Of a stretch of 64,000 nucleotides of DNA, positions 24,211-35,236 are shown one piece after another. Position 1 is the first letter of the stretch. Each line of letters opens with the position of its first letter. Position numbers and translations under genes: made by a program. Source of the DNA: Toxoplasma gondii ME49 (Eukaryota > Apicomplexa > Conoidasida > Eucoccidiorida > Sarcocystidae); NCBI RefSeq assembly GCF_000006565.2, contig NC_031476.1, positions 1,388,458 through 1,452,457 of the forward strand. Reading direction: 5' to 3'. The notes below the pieces were generated by a model. That model searched no databases and had not been told where the DNA came from. It was given only the letters and a program-made list of their open reading frames with translations.

Positions 24211-26438
24211 ATGTTTGTCCACATCAGGGCAGTAGACGAGACACCTCTCCTCCCGTGGTCCGAAGCTGAATATCTGAAAAAATTGACCTTCACACAATTT
24301 GTGATGTACGCTGGTACCCCCATCTCCTCACGGGACACGGATCATCCGCATGCCTTGCAGCTACCTGGTTGGCTTCTCGGAGGGGCTCACACATCTCGCC
24401 GCCCTAGCTATATACTACCTGCTGAAAGATGATCTCGGTAATTGAAAGCGAGCGATGCAGCCTAGGTTGGCCTCTTTTCATTGCCTCTCATGATAGGCCT
24501 CAGTCCTCCCGAAGTTTCCGCCATCTTCATTGCTCCTGCTATTCCGTGGGTTTTCAAGTACTATACTTGTGGCAGCATACATCGTACCGTGCCTTTGGTT
24601 CAACACTCGAGTTGCTATGACAGGCCATTCTTTGCGTTCTTATCGGACAGCGTCGCTATATTAGGCTACCGGAGGAAACCCTACATGATTGTCTTCAGCG
24701 CGCTGGAAGCTGTTGGTTTTCTGATGTTAGGACTTTCCCCTGCGTCGGTATGTTTTCCCTGAGTTCCTATAACAACGGCATTCGACAGATGCTTCTCAGG
24801 TTGGCACCGCAGTTTCCTCACTTTTCCTGATTTCGGTACATCAGACACTAATGCACATCTGTCCTTTCGTTGACATCGGTACTTTCAGCTGTCCGCTGCT
24901 TTCTGCTCTGCGGTTGCAGAGGCTCTCGTGGTGGAGAGTACCACAGGAAAAACACTCGATCAAGTGAGAACCTAGCGATACAGCTTCCAGAAACTGCGAT
25001 CTCCAATGTATTAAACTTTTAAAGAGCGCGGAGAATGTTTCGGATTTCATCACCGCGAAAGCTATTGGCAGTTTGGCCGTAGCGTACTTCTCCGGTTATC
25101 TGCTTGAAAAGACGTCAAAAGGGAGTAAGAGACACGTTTCCTCATTCTTTAACATACCATGTTGGAAACCACGTCTGTAGGCATTTTCGTGGCTACCGCG
25201 ACTTTCCCTCTGTTCATCACAATTGTTTCTTTCTTCATGAAAGATGTGACGACCCCTCCTGAGCGGAACCTGAAGGCGCAGTTCCGGGAGCTCAGTGAGT
25301 TTTTGAAGCAGTGTAAGGTAGCGTAAAGAAAGAAGCAGACTACTGGGAATAAAACCCCCCCTCTTGAACACAGCTGTCATTTGGGGCCCTGCGCTGTACA
25401 TTTTCGTGTACATGGCGGGTCCCGACTACGACGACGCGCTGTTCTTCTTTTTCACTAATAAGCTTGGATTTTCACCAACCTTCATGGGAACTCTGAGGTA
25501 TGTGGCGCAAACGGACTCAGTGGAACCCAATCATGCCACACTCCTTCCCGCAGATTCACTTACGGCGTAGCAGCGCTGCTTGGTGTGCTTCTGTACCGCT
25601 TCGTGTTTAGACAGGCCGGGTTTCGGCAGACGCTATTCTGGACTATCATAGTTGCTGTTCCCATCTATGTATCTCCGGGTAACCTCAAAGTACAATTCGA
25701 CTATGTCTTCCCCACTGCGATCTTCCTTTTCAGTTATCCTGGTCACTGGCCTCAATCAGAAGCTTGGAATTAGCAATCAAGCGTTTGTCTTGAGCGGTGG
25801 ATTTCTTATCGAAGCGGTACGCGCAATAGATTCTCTAGACGTGGCGTGTCAAACACGGTTTCGTTAGACCGCTGAGATCCAACTTCTTCCGCTGCTGGTT
25901 TTAACCGCTTCTATATGCCCACCTGGTCAGTCATTCTGGTTCCATACACTATCTTGCTCCGTTCCGGGAGCTTCGCTATTCAGGACTCGAGGGCAGCGTT
26001 TACGGAATGATGATGTCGATTCGCAACTCTGGCTCTATGGTCTCTCGTGGCCTCAGCGCTTTCTTCACGTGGGCCGTGGGCATAACAGCCACCAACTTCA
26101 GCCATCTGACTGCTTATATTCTACTCTGTGGCGCATGGTTGTAAGATTCTCCTAGATCACTAGCTGATGGGAGACTACATCTTACTCCTGGAAATGCTTT
26201 TCAGGCTTCTTCCACTCTTTTTCCTTGGCTTCATGTAAGAGGATGACGGCCATCATTTGCCTCACTCTGTCCCAATATATGATATCTTGCTTTCAGACCG
26301 GACAGTGAGCATTTCCCTTGCCTAACGTACAGCTGGTGCAAGAACAAAAAACCTTCATTCTCAGACGCGGAGGTTGAAGAAGTCAAACAGCACCACGACA
26401 AACTTTACAAAGAAATCAAGCAGCAACAGAGTGCCTGA
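24211..26438 (+). CDS. Folate-biopterin transporter family (BT1) protein
   Basis: Fifteen exons join in frame to 472 aa: 24211-24305, 24361-24437, 24497-24557, 24624-24747, 24800-24835, 24889-24963, 25025-25124, 25181-25312, 25374-25497, 25554-25678, 25734-25816, 25868-25925, 25984-26140, 26205-26234, 26297-26438. BT1 proteins are about 12-helix members of the major facilitator superfamily that move folates or pterins. Family marks are IYYLLKDDLGLSPPEVSAIF near the first helices, the loop SDSVAILGYRRKPY (GYRRKP at 92-97), TNKLGFSPTFMGTLR after a central loop, and repeated hydrophobic segments. The C-terminus is a charged cytosolic tail (EVEEVKQHHDKLYKEIKQQQ). The start at 24211 is the first in-frame ATG; an upstream exon is possible. 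Introns are all 51-66 nt, unlike those of neighbours. The substrate cannot be told from sequence. Confidence 0.87.
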
Positions 26439-26517
26439 CAGTGAGAGAGCTTGCAACATCCTTGCAGAACAGTGTTCACTACGGAGGGACAGCACGTCCT
26501 GCTGACACAGCACCGTG
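26439..26517. other. Convergent 79-bp intergenic gap
   Basis: The stop codons of the BT1 gene (+) and STT3 (-) lie 79 bp apart. There is no room for two separate 3' UTRs, so the transcripts very probably overlap antisense, and each poly(A) site likely lies within the other gene. Confidence 0.7.
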
Positions 26518-29500
26518 TCACCGGCTGCCGCGAACAAGGACATGACGACTCTCTGGCCTTTTGACCTGCACGCATGAACAGGAAAACAGTCTTTTCTTCG
26601 CTAACCGTAGACAAAAAGTGGCGACGGCAGTCTTTCTTGCACTTCGTCGAAAAAGAACTTACTTTGTAAATGCGGACAAGCCAATTCTCCGTTGTGTAAG
26701 CTTCCTCGAAATAATGCAACGTGATGTCCTTGTGGCCGACCTCCACATTTCGAGCGAAATCAAATCCGCCGGTTACGTTCGCAAACCGGTGGTACGACAG
26801 CTTATACATAAGACTGTCGACCAATGCCTTCGGGGCGTCCTTGCTGACAGTGTACTACAAAATGACGCAAGCAAAATAGAGGTAACGGCGACACTTGGGA
26901 GACACTGTTGTGCTGACACGCTCCTGGTTGGACCTTGCCATCTGGAACAGTAGTTCGGGCAACAGCCATCCGGATCCGGGAACACAACTGAAACCAGAAA
27001 CTAATCGATCTACTGCTTTCTGATCGAAATACTGTTGGCCTGTCAGGACACCATATTCGTACTTAACAAGGCTCTAGACGAAACCTGCGTGACAGCCTAT
27101 CGACATAGAAAAGTGGAAGGGTTCGTTCATCGTGTTCACGTTCTGTTTTGAAGATGAAAGAGGAAATACAGGACACAGCGGTGTCTTCCCGGTGTCGCGG
27201 GTGGCACTCTTCTAAATAGAAAGTAAGCAACAAGGATGGCACGGCAGGCGCGAACAACTAGAGTGCAGACATGGGTACATAGGCGTTATAGTCTTACCAT
27301 TCCGCGCCTACTAAGAAAGTCTGACTGCTGTATAGCAGGGTACACGCCCGACGTAATCCGGATTATCCAAAGGAATTTGTTCAAATCGTCGCTATGGTAT
27401 CTGGCGACTCCGCCAAAGACAACCTGTACAGGAAATAAATCACGGCCTCCGCATGTGCGCAGCTGATGTACGGTCTCGCTTTGGTGAACAGGAACGTGCG
27501 TTAACAACGTAGTACACAAACAGTTCGTTCCTGATCATACACTACAAGCATATTACATTGCAATCCCGAGGTTCGGGACTACCACTTACGAAAACGTAGT
27601 CAACATCGAGTTCTTGCATAATTTTGTACGCCTTTTCCTCATTTGACGATAAAGCCTGCAACAGAGATACACTTTAAGCAAACACAAGGTTAGTCACGGA
27701 GACGCTCTTCACGTAGATATGAATAATCGATAAATGGCAACTGCTGTCCAGCGGGCGACAGACGTACCAGTCCAACTGTTGCGATGTGCGTATTATTCCA
27801 GGTATTATTGTCCACCAAAACTGTCCTGTTCCCCATGGCTGTGGCTTGATATCCGTAGTCCCACCTGCAGGACGAAAGGGGAGCAGGAGTGAAAGAACAA
27901 ATGAAGCAAAACACATTTACTACACCAGTGAAGTTGTCCGTTTCAGCAGAACTGCACTAAAAATCTCTGAGTGCGCACCCGATCACTAAACTCACCACGA
28001 CATTATTCTTGCTCGAGGATGTGTGTTCTGACGAATCCAATAATAAGCTTCTCTGAAGTCATCCTGGATGAGACGTCCTCCGTCGCGAAGTTTTGCACCT
28101 GCGATTAATTGAGAAACACTTGGCAACTTTCTCCAGGAAACGCGTCCACCTCACATCGTAAGTGCCTGCGACGTGACTGAGCTCCAACGGTATCCGCCTA
28201 ATCGAAAGGTACTTACTCAGAACTATGCTGGGGTGAGAATATATGGCGGATCCTGTCCATGTGCAATGGTTGACGTACTGCGAGACAGAAACGACAGCAG
28301 CAGGCGGATGGACACGGTGGCACTGCACGTTCTGTGAGCTGAGCTCACTTGCTGGTAGGGGACGCTGCAGCCGTCAAGCACAGCATGGCAGCCCACAACC
28401 TGACGAGACGAGGTGACACGTTGCAGAACATGCCCATGCGCAATCACCGTCCCCATCAGCAAGTAGACCTTCAAGGCTCCCTGCGCCTGCATACCCGCTT
28501 GCAGGGAAGACGGAATGTCTTAGGGCCCGAAGGGCGGTTCCACATTCTCTGGCAAGTCTACGTGGTGGACACATGAGCCATGGCGAACCACGGCAAGAAA
28601 TAGAAGTTTCAGCAGTTTTCTTTTCCATCTGTCCGATCTCGAATTAACTGTCGGAGTAGTCACAATTATATGCTACCGTTTACCATTGTAGTGATCCAAG
28701 CAAAAACAATAAGGACGAATGTCGCGAAAGAAATGGGGACGGCCACGCGCTCGGACACTTTCCTTCCCATGTTTTTCTGCATAAAACACACACATTGCAT
28801 GAGGCCGACCAGACTGATTGCGCATGTGCTCCAAAGCGAAATTCATGTCGCCACATGCTCCGTCATACGCTTTTAATCGCAGACCCTCTATTATTCCAAG
28901 AATCCGGTCCCGCAACAAAGACGTTCCACTCATTAAAGCACCTTGGGCATCGTATATCTGGCTATAATCAAAGCCTTCATTTCTTAGTAGGGAGACACCA
29001 CAGGCCCAGCCCCAGTGACTTCGCCGGCGTTGCGACACTGCTGGAAGTCAGAACTGGAAGTCAGAACCGGGAGTCCCGTCCTACCCTAATTCGTCTTCTC
29101 AAGTCTCCCAGAATCGGAATGAAGATTCCAACACCCGTTGCACGTCCTCTTACACGTGCACAGAGGAAAATGGAAGCCCGATCAAAGCAATGAGTTATAT
29201 TTAGTAATCTGCTCCTCGAAAATAGTGATTTGGGCACCAAGGAACCCACAACCTACGCCACTGACGGTACAGGACCGTGGCTCAACAAAGCACCTACGAA
29301 AACAGGAATGGCGAATTTCTTCGCCGCCGTTGGAAGCCTGAGGTACGACATCAGACTACTGACGAATCGTGACGCCCCAATGCCTGCCAACACAGCTGCT
29401 GCTGGAGAAAGAACCAGCATCAGCCGAACCATAATACCTATTCGAAGCCGGAAAAGACACAAAACAAAAACACACTGGAAGTCGTTTTTTCCGTTTTCCT

Positions 29501-32500
29501 CACATCGTGCGCCATGGTTTTCCCAATGTTCGGCCACATAAGGAGTTGCACCATCACGACCGTAATGGAAATGCCAACGGCAAGGGCTGTGAACGCCTTG
29601 CTTGCATGTGGTGTTCAGGCAGCAGCCGTACAACTTCTGCCCTCTTCCAAAGGCGTTTGGTTGACCGCATAAAACACCATGAATCCCTTGAGAGGATTGG
29701 TGGGAAAACAGGGGCTGAAGCTCCAAATGGTCTAGTGTGAAATGCACGCCTTTGAACCAGCTCAGATCCCAGATCAAACGCCGTCCATAGCGAAAACTCT
29801 CCATATCTGTCCCTCTGAGATACCTGAGAAGTAGGCGGCAAGGACGCCGTAGATGCCTGCAAAGAGCGATCCGTCCGTCGGCTTCCGAAGGCAGACGATG
29901 AGACCCAAAGGAGCGAGAAGCGTGGCAACGTGAAGATCGAAGACATACGTTGCCCAAGTTGCGGGTTGATGCTCGGAGACGGACGCTATAATAGGTAAGT
30001 ATTTTGTGGCGTACGTCGGGTCCAGCAGGGTGAGTGAACGCGCAGACCAGGAAGTACGACCCTGTTTAGAGACAAGCGACAGGCGCGCACTTGATGATGT
30101 CGCGTCAGCATGTTCTGAAGCCGACAACGTGAAATCGAGGTAAACACGATGCACGCGTGTACATTAAAAGGCACGGGGGTGATCAAATCAAAGCCGTGCC
30201 GCCACAAGACAGTCTTTGTGGACCAAACATTGCAGTCCCATAAAATGTTCTCGCTGTATTCGCGCAAGAGCTCCTTGCACTCTCTCCTGGTGCTACAAGA
30301 AGTACGACTTTATTGCAATGAGGGAAGCTTTACAGCCTTCTGCGCCCCCCCTTGGCCCGTACTCAAACAGGGTCGCATGGCTATTTGTAAAGGCGACAGA
30401 AGGGTTTTAAGACACATTCACACAAGACCACGCATGCGCAGTTTGAAGAGAACGAACCCTTAAAACGTTGTCAATTTCCAGCCGCCACCGTCAGCACGAG
30501 TGTCCAGGAAAGGATCCTTGCACTGCGACCGTCTCCGCTGTCTACTGCCCTTACCGTTGCTGTGAGCCAGACGAAGACGACGAGCAAGATAGCCAGGAGA
30601 CCGAGAACTAGAAGTTTGAGGAGTCTTTTGATGGCCTCCGCAGGCAGGAGGTCTTTCACAAGCCAGGAGGCGGCCAAGGCATTAACCATGATGAAGACAC
30701 CGTGACAGGCCATGTGCTCCGAGCTCGAGACGGCAGCGAAGTTGACGAAGGGTACATTCAGGCACATGATTATCATTAGCACATAAAAGACATTGTAAAC
30801 AACGACGTGGCGCGCTGTGACACGCCCCAAAACCGCAAGGGCAACCATGTGCACTGCGACAGTGTTGATAACAAACACATAGCCGCCCCAGGTCACTACC
30901 ATGTACAGCGTGCCGAGTGCAGCGAGAAGAGCAGAGAACATGGTGCCTTTGTCCAGGGCACGAATCCACAAGAAAAACGCATTCACCATGGCAAAGATGG
31001 CCACCGCTTCGTTGTCGTAGGAGCCGGCGACAGACCGGGACATGTACGACGGAGAAATTCCAGCAAACAAGGCAGCAAAGAGACCAGCGCCTGCAGACCC
31101 ACTCGCCTGTTTGGTGAGATAGTAAGTGGCTACAGCGGTGAGGCCAGAAAAGAAAGGAGCAAGGAAGACGCAGACGCCCGGAATGTCCACCGGAAACCCA
31201 ATAGCGTGCGCGAAGTCGTACACAAGTTTCGATGTAGACATCAGTCCAGGAAACAGGGTCTGCCCGACAACGCGACCAAGAGGGTACCAGGTTTCTGGAA
31301 AGCAACACAAAGCACAGTGAGCGAAAGGCGCAACCGAATCGAAATATCGAGGCGAATGCGAGCACACGCCATGGGATTAAAACCAAAATCTTCCATGGTG
31401 TCGTGTTACCAATACGACCGCATGTATACAAGAAGATATAATCACGTATGCGTGAGTAGCAGCCTCCTCACCATACGAAAAAGAGGGCGAACACCCATGC
31501 AATGCGACACCGGGGACTGTTTTAATGTATACTCCCTATCGGGGGAGTGGGAGGTAGGGGGGGCGGGGCAAACAGATTCTTACTACAGTCCGGAACAGCC
31601 GCGTGCGTTAAATATATCACAAAAACCGTTGTGCCATCTACGCTGCGTGTTCCCTGCCAAGTTTCTTTGCATGTCTCAAGAAACAGAGCTCTGTGTCACG
31701 ACTAGGCAAAGACGCATTTGCTCTGCGATACCCAGGGTGGCACTTGCTTTTGTGAGTGTGGCTGTAAAGACACCAGAGACCGTGAGAAGTGTCCTACCGT
31801 GGTCAAACCAGTTCCAGAACTCGTAGAACCCTTCCTTGGCGAGATATGTCGTTGTTCGGTAATTGAAGTAGGGGTCAAATTCGTGGATGACGGACTCATA
31901 ACGAATGACGGCAAATTGCCGAATGCAGAAACACAGAACGAAAATGACAAGAAGAGCAGCCACCTCCACGACGGGGCTCCACCGTCTGCCCACCGTTTGG
32001 ATCTGCACGCACACGTACAAACAAGACGCAGTGGGAAGCAAATTCATCGTCCACAGCAGTTTAAATACTGGCAGTTCCAACTTCACTGCTTCTGCTGAAA
32101 AAAGACCACGCGGCAAGCGAAGAAGCACGGCATCCCCTTCGTGAAACAGTAACTGTGTCAATAAGAGTCTAGTTAAAAGCGTCGCTTGTGGGGAAGAACG
32201 AAGCATGCCGTATTATCTCAACAAATGTGTGAGAGTGTCTGTGTAACAGATGCACTGAACATCGCCAGTCGGCACACCCACAATTTAGCCAGACATGACA
32301 CACATGATTCTCGCCCACGGTACAGCCTGATCCACTTTTACCCCTGGACAAGAAGCTGAAACAACACGTTGGGCAATTTGGAAAATCCACACCTACTTTC
32401 CTGTCGGGTTGTACCAGAACACCCTGAGTTACTAGAGCGTGTCTACGTCACGAGGCACTTCTGTGAAGATAAGACAGAGTGACAAGCAACAGGCTGTCTT

Positions 32501-32808
32501 AAGTTGTTGCAAACTATTCAGGGAAGTCGAAGGCGAGTAAGCGAGAACGACAACCTAAAATAGGTAAACTGCAAAGGCGTTGTCCTACACGAGCGTGCCT
32601 GCCCCCTGGGGGAGGCGAACAACGATTCCTGCTTCTCCATTCTGATCACCCTTACCTTTCGCGCGGCTTTACTGTGGAATACTACTCCAAGAAGATAATC
32701 CAACTGAAAAAAGTGGTCCATTTCCTCGTTTTCACAAGAGACGGCATCCCGCCGAGACGGAGCGACGGCTAGGCCGCCCCCTGACGCAGAGGAGTCCTGC
32801 CCAGCCAT
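26518..32808 (-). CDS. STT3: Oligosaccharyltransferase catalytic subunit STT3
   Basis: Fourteen exons on the minus strand, in gene order: 32808-32656, 32002-31798, 31294-30555, 30061-29824, 29437-29298, 28776-28684, 28277-28217, 28098-27996, 27864-27768, 27655-27590, 27423-27298, 27061-27033, 26843-26663, 26565-26518. They join in frame to 759 aa. STT3 transfers the lipid-linked glycan to Asn-X-Ser/Thr in the ER lumen. The signatures are clear: [12 protein letters not shown] (first acidic motif, Asp94), [36 protein letters not shown] at 393-399, the catalytic WWDYGYQ starting at 578 and interrupted by an intron inside Trp578, then [14 protein letters not shown] and [15 protein letters not shown]. 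The protein has a 50-residue N-terminal extension before the first helix, and exon 12 is only 29 nt. The last exon encodes a short basic tail. Multiple membrane helices are evident in exon 3. Confidence 0.95.
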
Positions 32809-35236
32809 CTCTTTACTTTTTCAACCGCCAAAGCTGGGACAAGAAGTCCAGCAAAAGCTGGTGAGGCAATTATTGGGCTTTGCACTTTTGCCAGGGCCAG
32901 AGAGCCACCGGTTGTTTCCAGCGTTTGGAGTAAATACTTCTGTTGCCCGTTATGTTGAGCGCCCTAGTTCCTTGAATTCGGCCTCCCTGGACTCCTGTAC
33001 TTTTTTCTTGATCCAACTCATCTCATGGAAGAATCCGTTTTTTCTTAGCTTGCATGTTTTCGAAACAGACGAAGACAGACACGAAGTGACGGCGGAACCC
33101 AAGTGCGGCAACCGACTATCGGACTTGTCACTGCACAACGAAGAATCTACGATGGAAACACAGGATGGGAGAGAGGGGATGACGGCACTCCATAGACTAT
33201 CAGAAACTGACGTCTCCGTTTCATGGATTCTTGGACAAACTAGAGTCACCAAAAGCGACACCAACGGGCAGGATTTGCAGGCCAGCTTGCAGCAACCGTT
33301 CACAATTCTGGGCCCGTCTCCATACCTAAGGATTTCTTTCTGGCACACCCATCATTCCACACTCCACGCAGGTCGATATAGTATCAGACAGAACACATAT
33401 ATGATACGAAGTTCTCCCACTTTCGTAGAGCTCTGTATTTCAGCTCCGCTGTCGTAGAAGGCCATCTTTGACGCATCGGATGCATGCGCACACACAAGCG
33501 TAGAAAATACACCCGTACAGTTAAGACTACGAACGCCAAAAATATTTGCGATCCTCGTCATCTTGTTATTTTGAACTCCATTTCCAACCCAGTCGGTCAC
33601 ACACTCGAAACAAAAACCCTGGGAAGAAACAGACATTATATTCCATGAATGTTCACTGCACACGTGGCCCAGTAACATCGTGCACGAGACACGGTCGTCG
33701 CTGGCTGCACTTCCAAGCAGAACGGAACCACCCGAAAAATAGAGGAGGCTTTGTCTTCCATTCTCGATGCACGAAACCTTTCGCAAAGTAGGCAGAACAA
33801 CTCTTGAGGCTGCTTTCAGCCGGGAGTTTAGTAAGGAAAGGAAAACCACAGAACACTCGAGCATTCTTCTGCTTGTGTGCACACTTAGAACACGGCAAGC
33901 TGGCGATAGCCCGTTTTCCATCACTGTGTTCTTATCACAAACAGTCACCGCAGATGCTGAGAAACGCCACTGCATTCTTCCGTTTCTGTATGGAAACAAG
34001 ACAACCGCTTGTACAAACTCGGTTTCTGCGTGATGCGAGCCTTCCGAGATACCCTTTCATTTTGCCCAAACGTGCATGGGGTGCGCCACTGATTATGCTT
34101 GAGTGTGCATGAAGTGCTTGGATGTCAAACATGCGATGAAAGATTAAAACTCGTCTGTGCGCCTACCCACAAAGCGTGGACGCGTTTTACCACAAACTCG
34201 ACTTGGTCAAAACATGCACGCAGACTACGGGTCAAAAATCGTGGCAGCGCGAGAGCCGATTTCCCGCTTGAGGGGCTCTCCAGAATTTTAGATAGTGCCG
34301 AAAAGTGCCGTGCGGAGGATCTGCGCACTTAACCCCTGTGGAAACCTCTATTGTTGAGAAAAACAGTAACTGCACTATGTAAATATATGTGAATGCCGGT
34401 ACGTAGTTCGCCGATTCCTAGCTCGACTATAAATCACGACGCAATGCGAGCGTTCATGTTAATAGGATAGTAGTTCATTGAGTGCGTCAGATATAGGGAG
34501 AAGCTCTCCGTTATAATTAGACTAACGGAGATCCATGAACGAGTCACAGGGACGTGACAAGCTTCTACCATCCAACATCTAGCTTTGCCAGCAGCAACAT
34601 ATTTTCTAGTCAATTTCCAGCTGCGTTCTAGTGGAGCAACGGATCCTTCTGTCTTAAGGTCTTCCAGCAAATGTGTCAGTTGCCACACTGGAAATTCATG
34701 TATTGCAGAATTCACGACTCGGGACATTCCTCACATTCTCAGGCGCATATCAGTCTCGACGGTATTTATGATACACAAACAGTGAATTTTCCCTGGGTCA
34801 AACATTCATGCTCATGGGGCCTGTGATAGGCATTTCCCTTTTATCGAAAGGGGACATGCAAAGCCCCGCAAGTGACACCGCAAGTCAGACGGGTTCGACG
34901 CCTGCAGTGCCCCTCTTGCTTGCGTCACGGCAGCCGGTTCTTTCCGACTACGCAATCTTCTATCTGCTGCACACAACATCTCCAGGGAACCTCGAGTGTT
35001 CCAAGCGCGTTTTTATTTTCTTTTGTCAGTCACCACACACAAGCATCTATTAAAAGCACGAAGAGAGTTAGAAGTCATCCATAGCCGTTTTTTCTTCAGA
35101 CACTTTGTCTCGACTGTTTCCTTCGCCTGAGTCCAGAGATTGCTTAACATCAAGCAACGGTTTTCGCGCAGGAAATCTTCCTCCGTACACCCCTTTCCGT
35201 ACCCTGCTTACTGTTCCCTTCAACCACTCTCTCCTT
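32809..35236. other. Unassigned spacer between STT3 start and ataxin-2-like stop
   Basis: This contains the STT3 promoter and the 3' UTR of the ataxin-2-like gene. A minus-strand open frame of about 215 codons (33352-33999) and a plus-strand frame at 32861-33457 overlap and show no recognisable motif; neither is called. A TGCATGC motif lies at 33481-33487. Confidence 0.4.
33481..33487. promoter_or_regulatory. TGCATGC motif upstream of STT3
   Basis: The palindromic heptamer is about 670 bp upstream of the STT3 start codon. GCATGC-type motifs are known apicomplexan AP2-factor targets and promoter elements in coccidia. A single short match is weak evidence. Confidence 0.2.

Noticed and set aside
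30807..31826. Plus-strand open frame of about 339 codons
   Set aside because: It is antisense to STT3 exons 2 and 3; the minus-strand reading carries unmistakable STT3 motifs.
33352..33999. Minus-strand open frame of about 215 codons
   Set aside because: No motif, no clear splice partner, and mixed composition. It lies in the STT3 upstream region and overlaps plus-strand frames of similar length.
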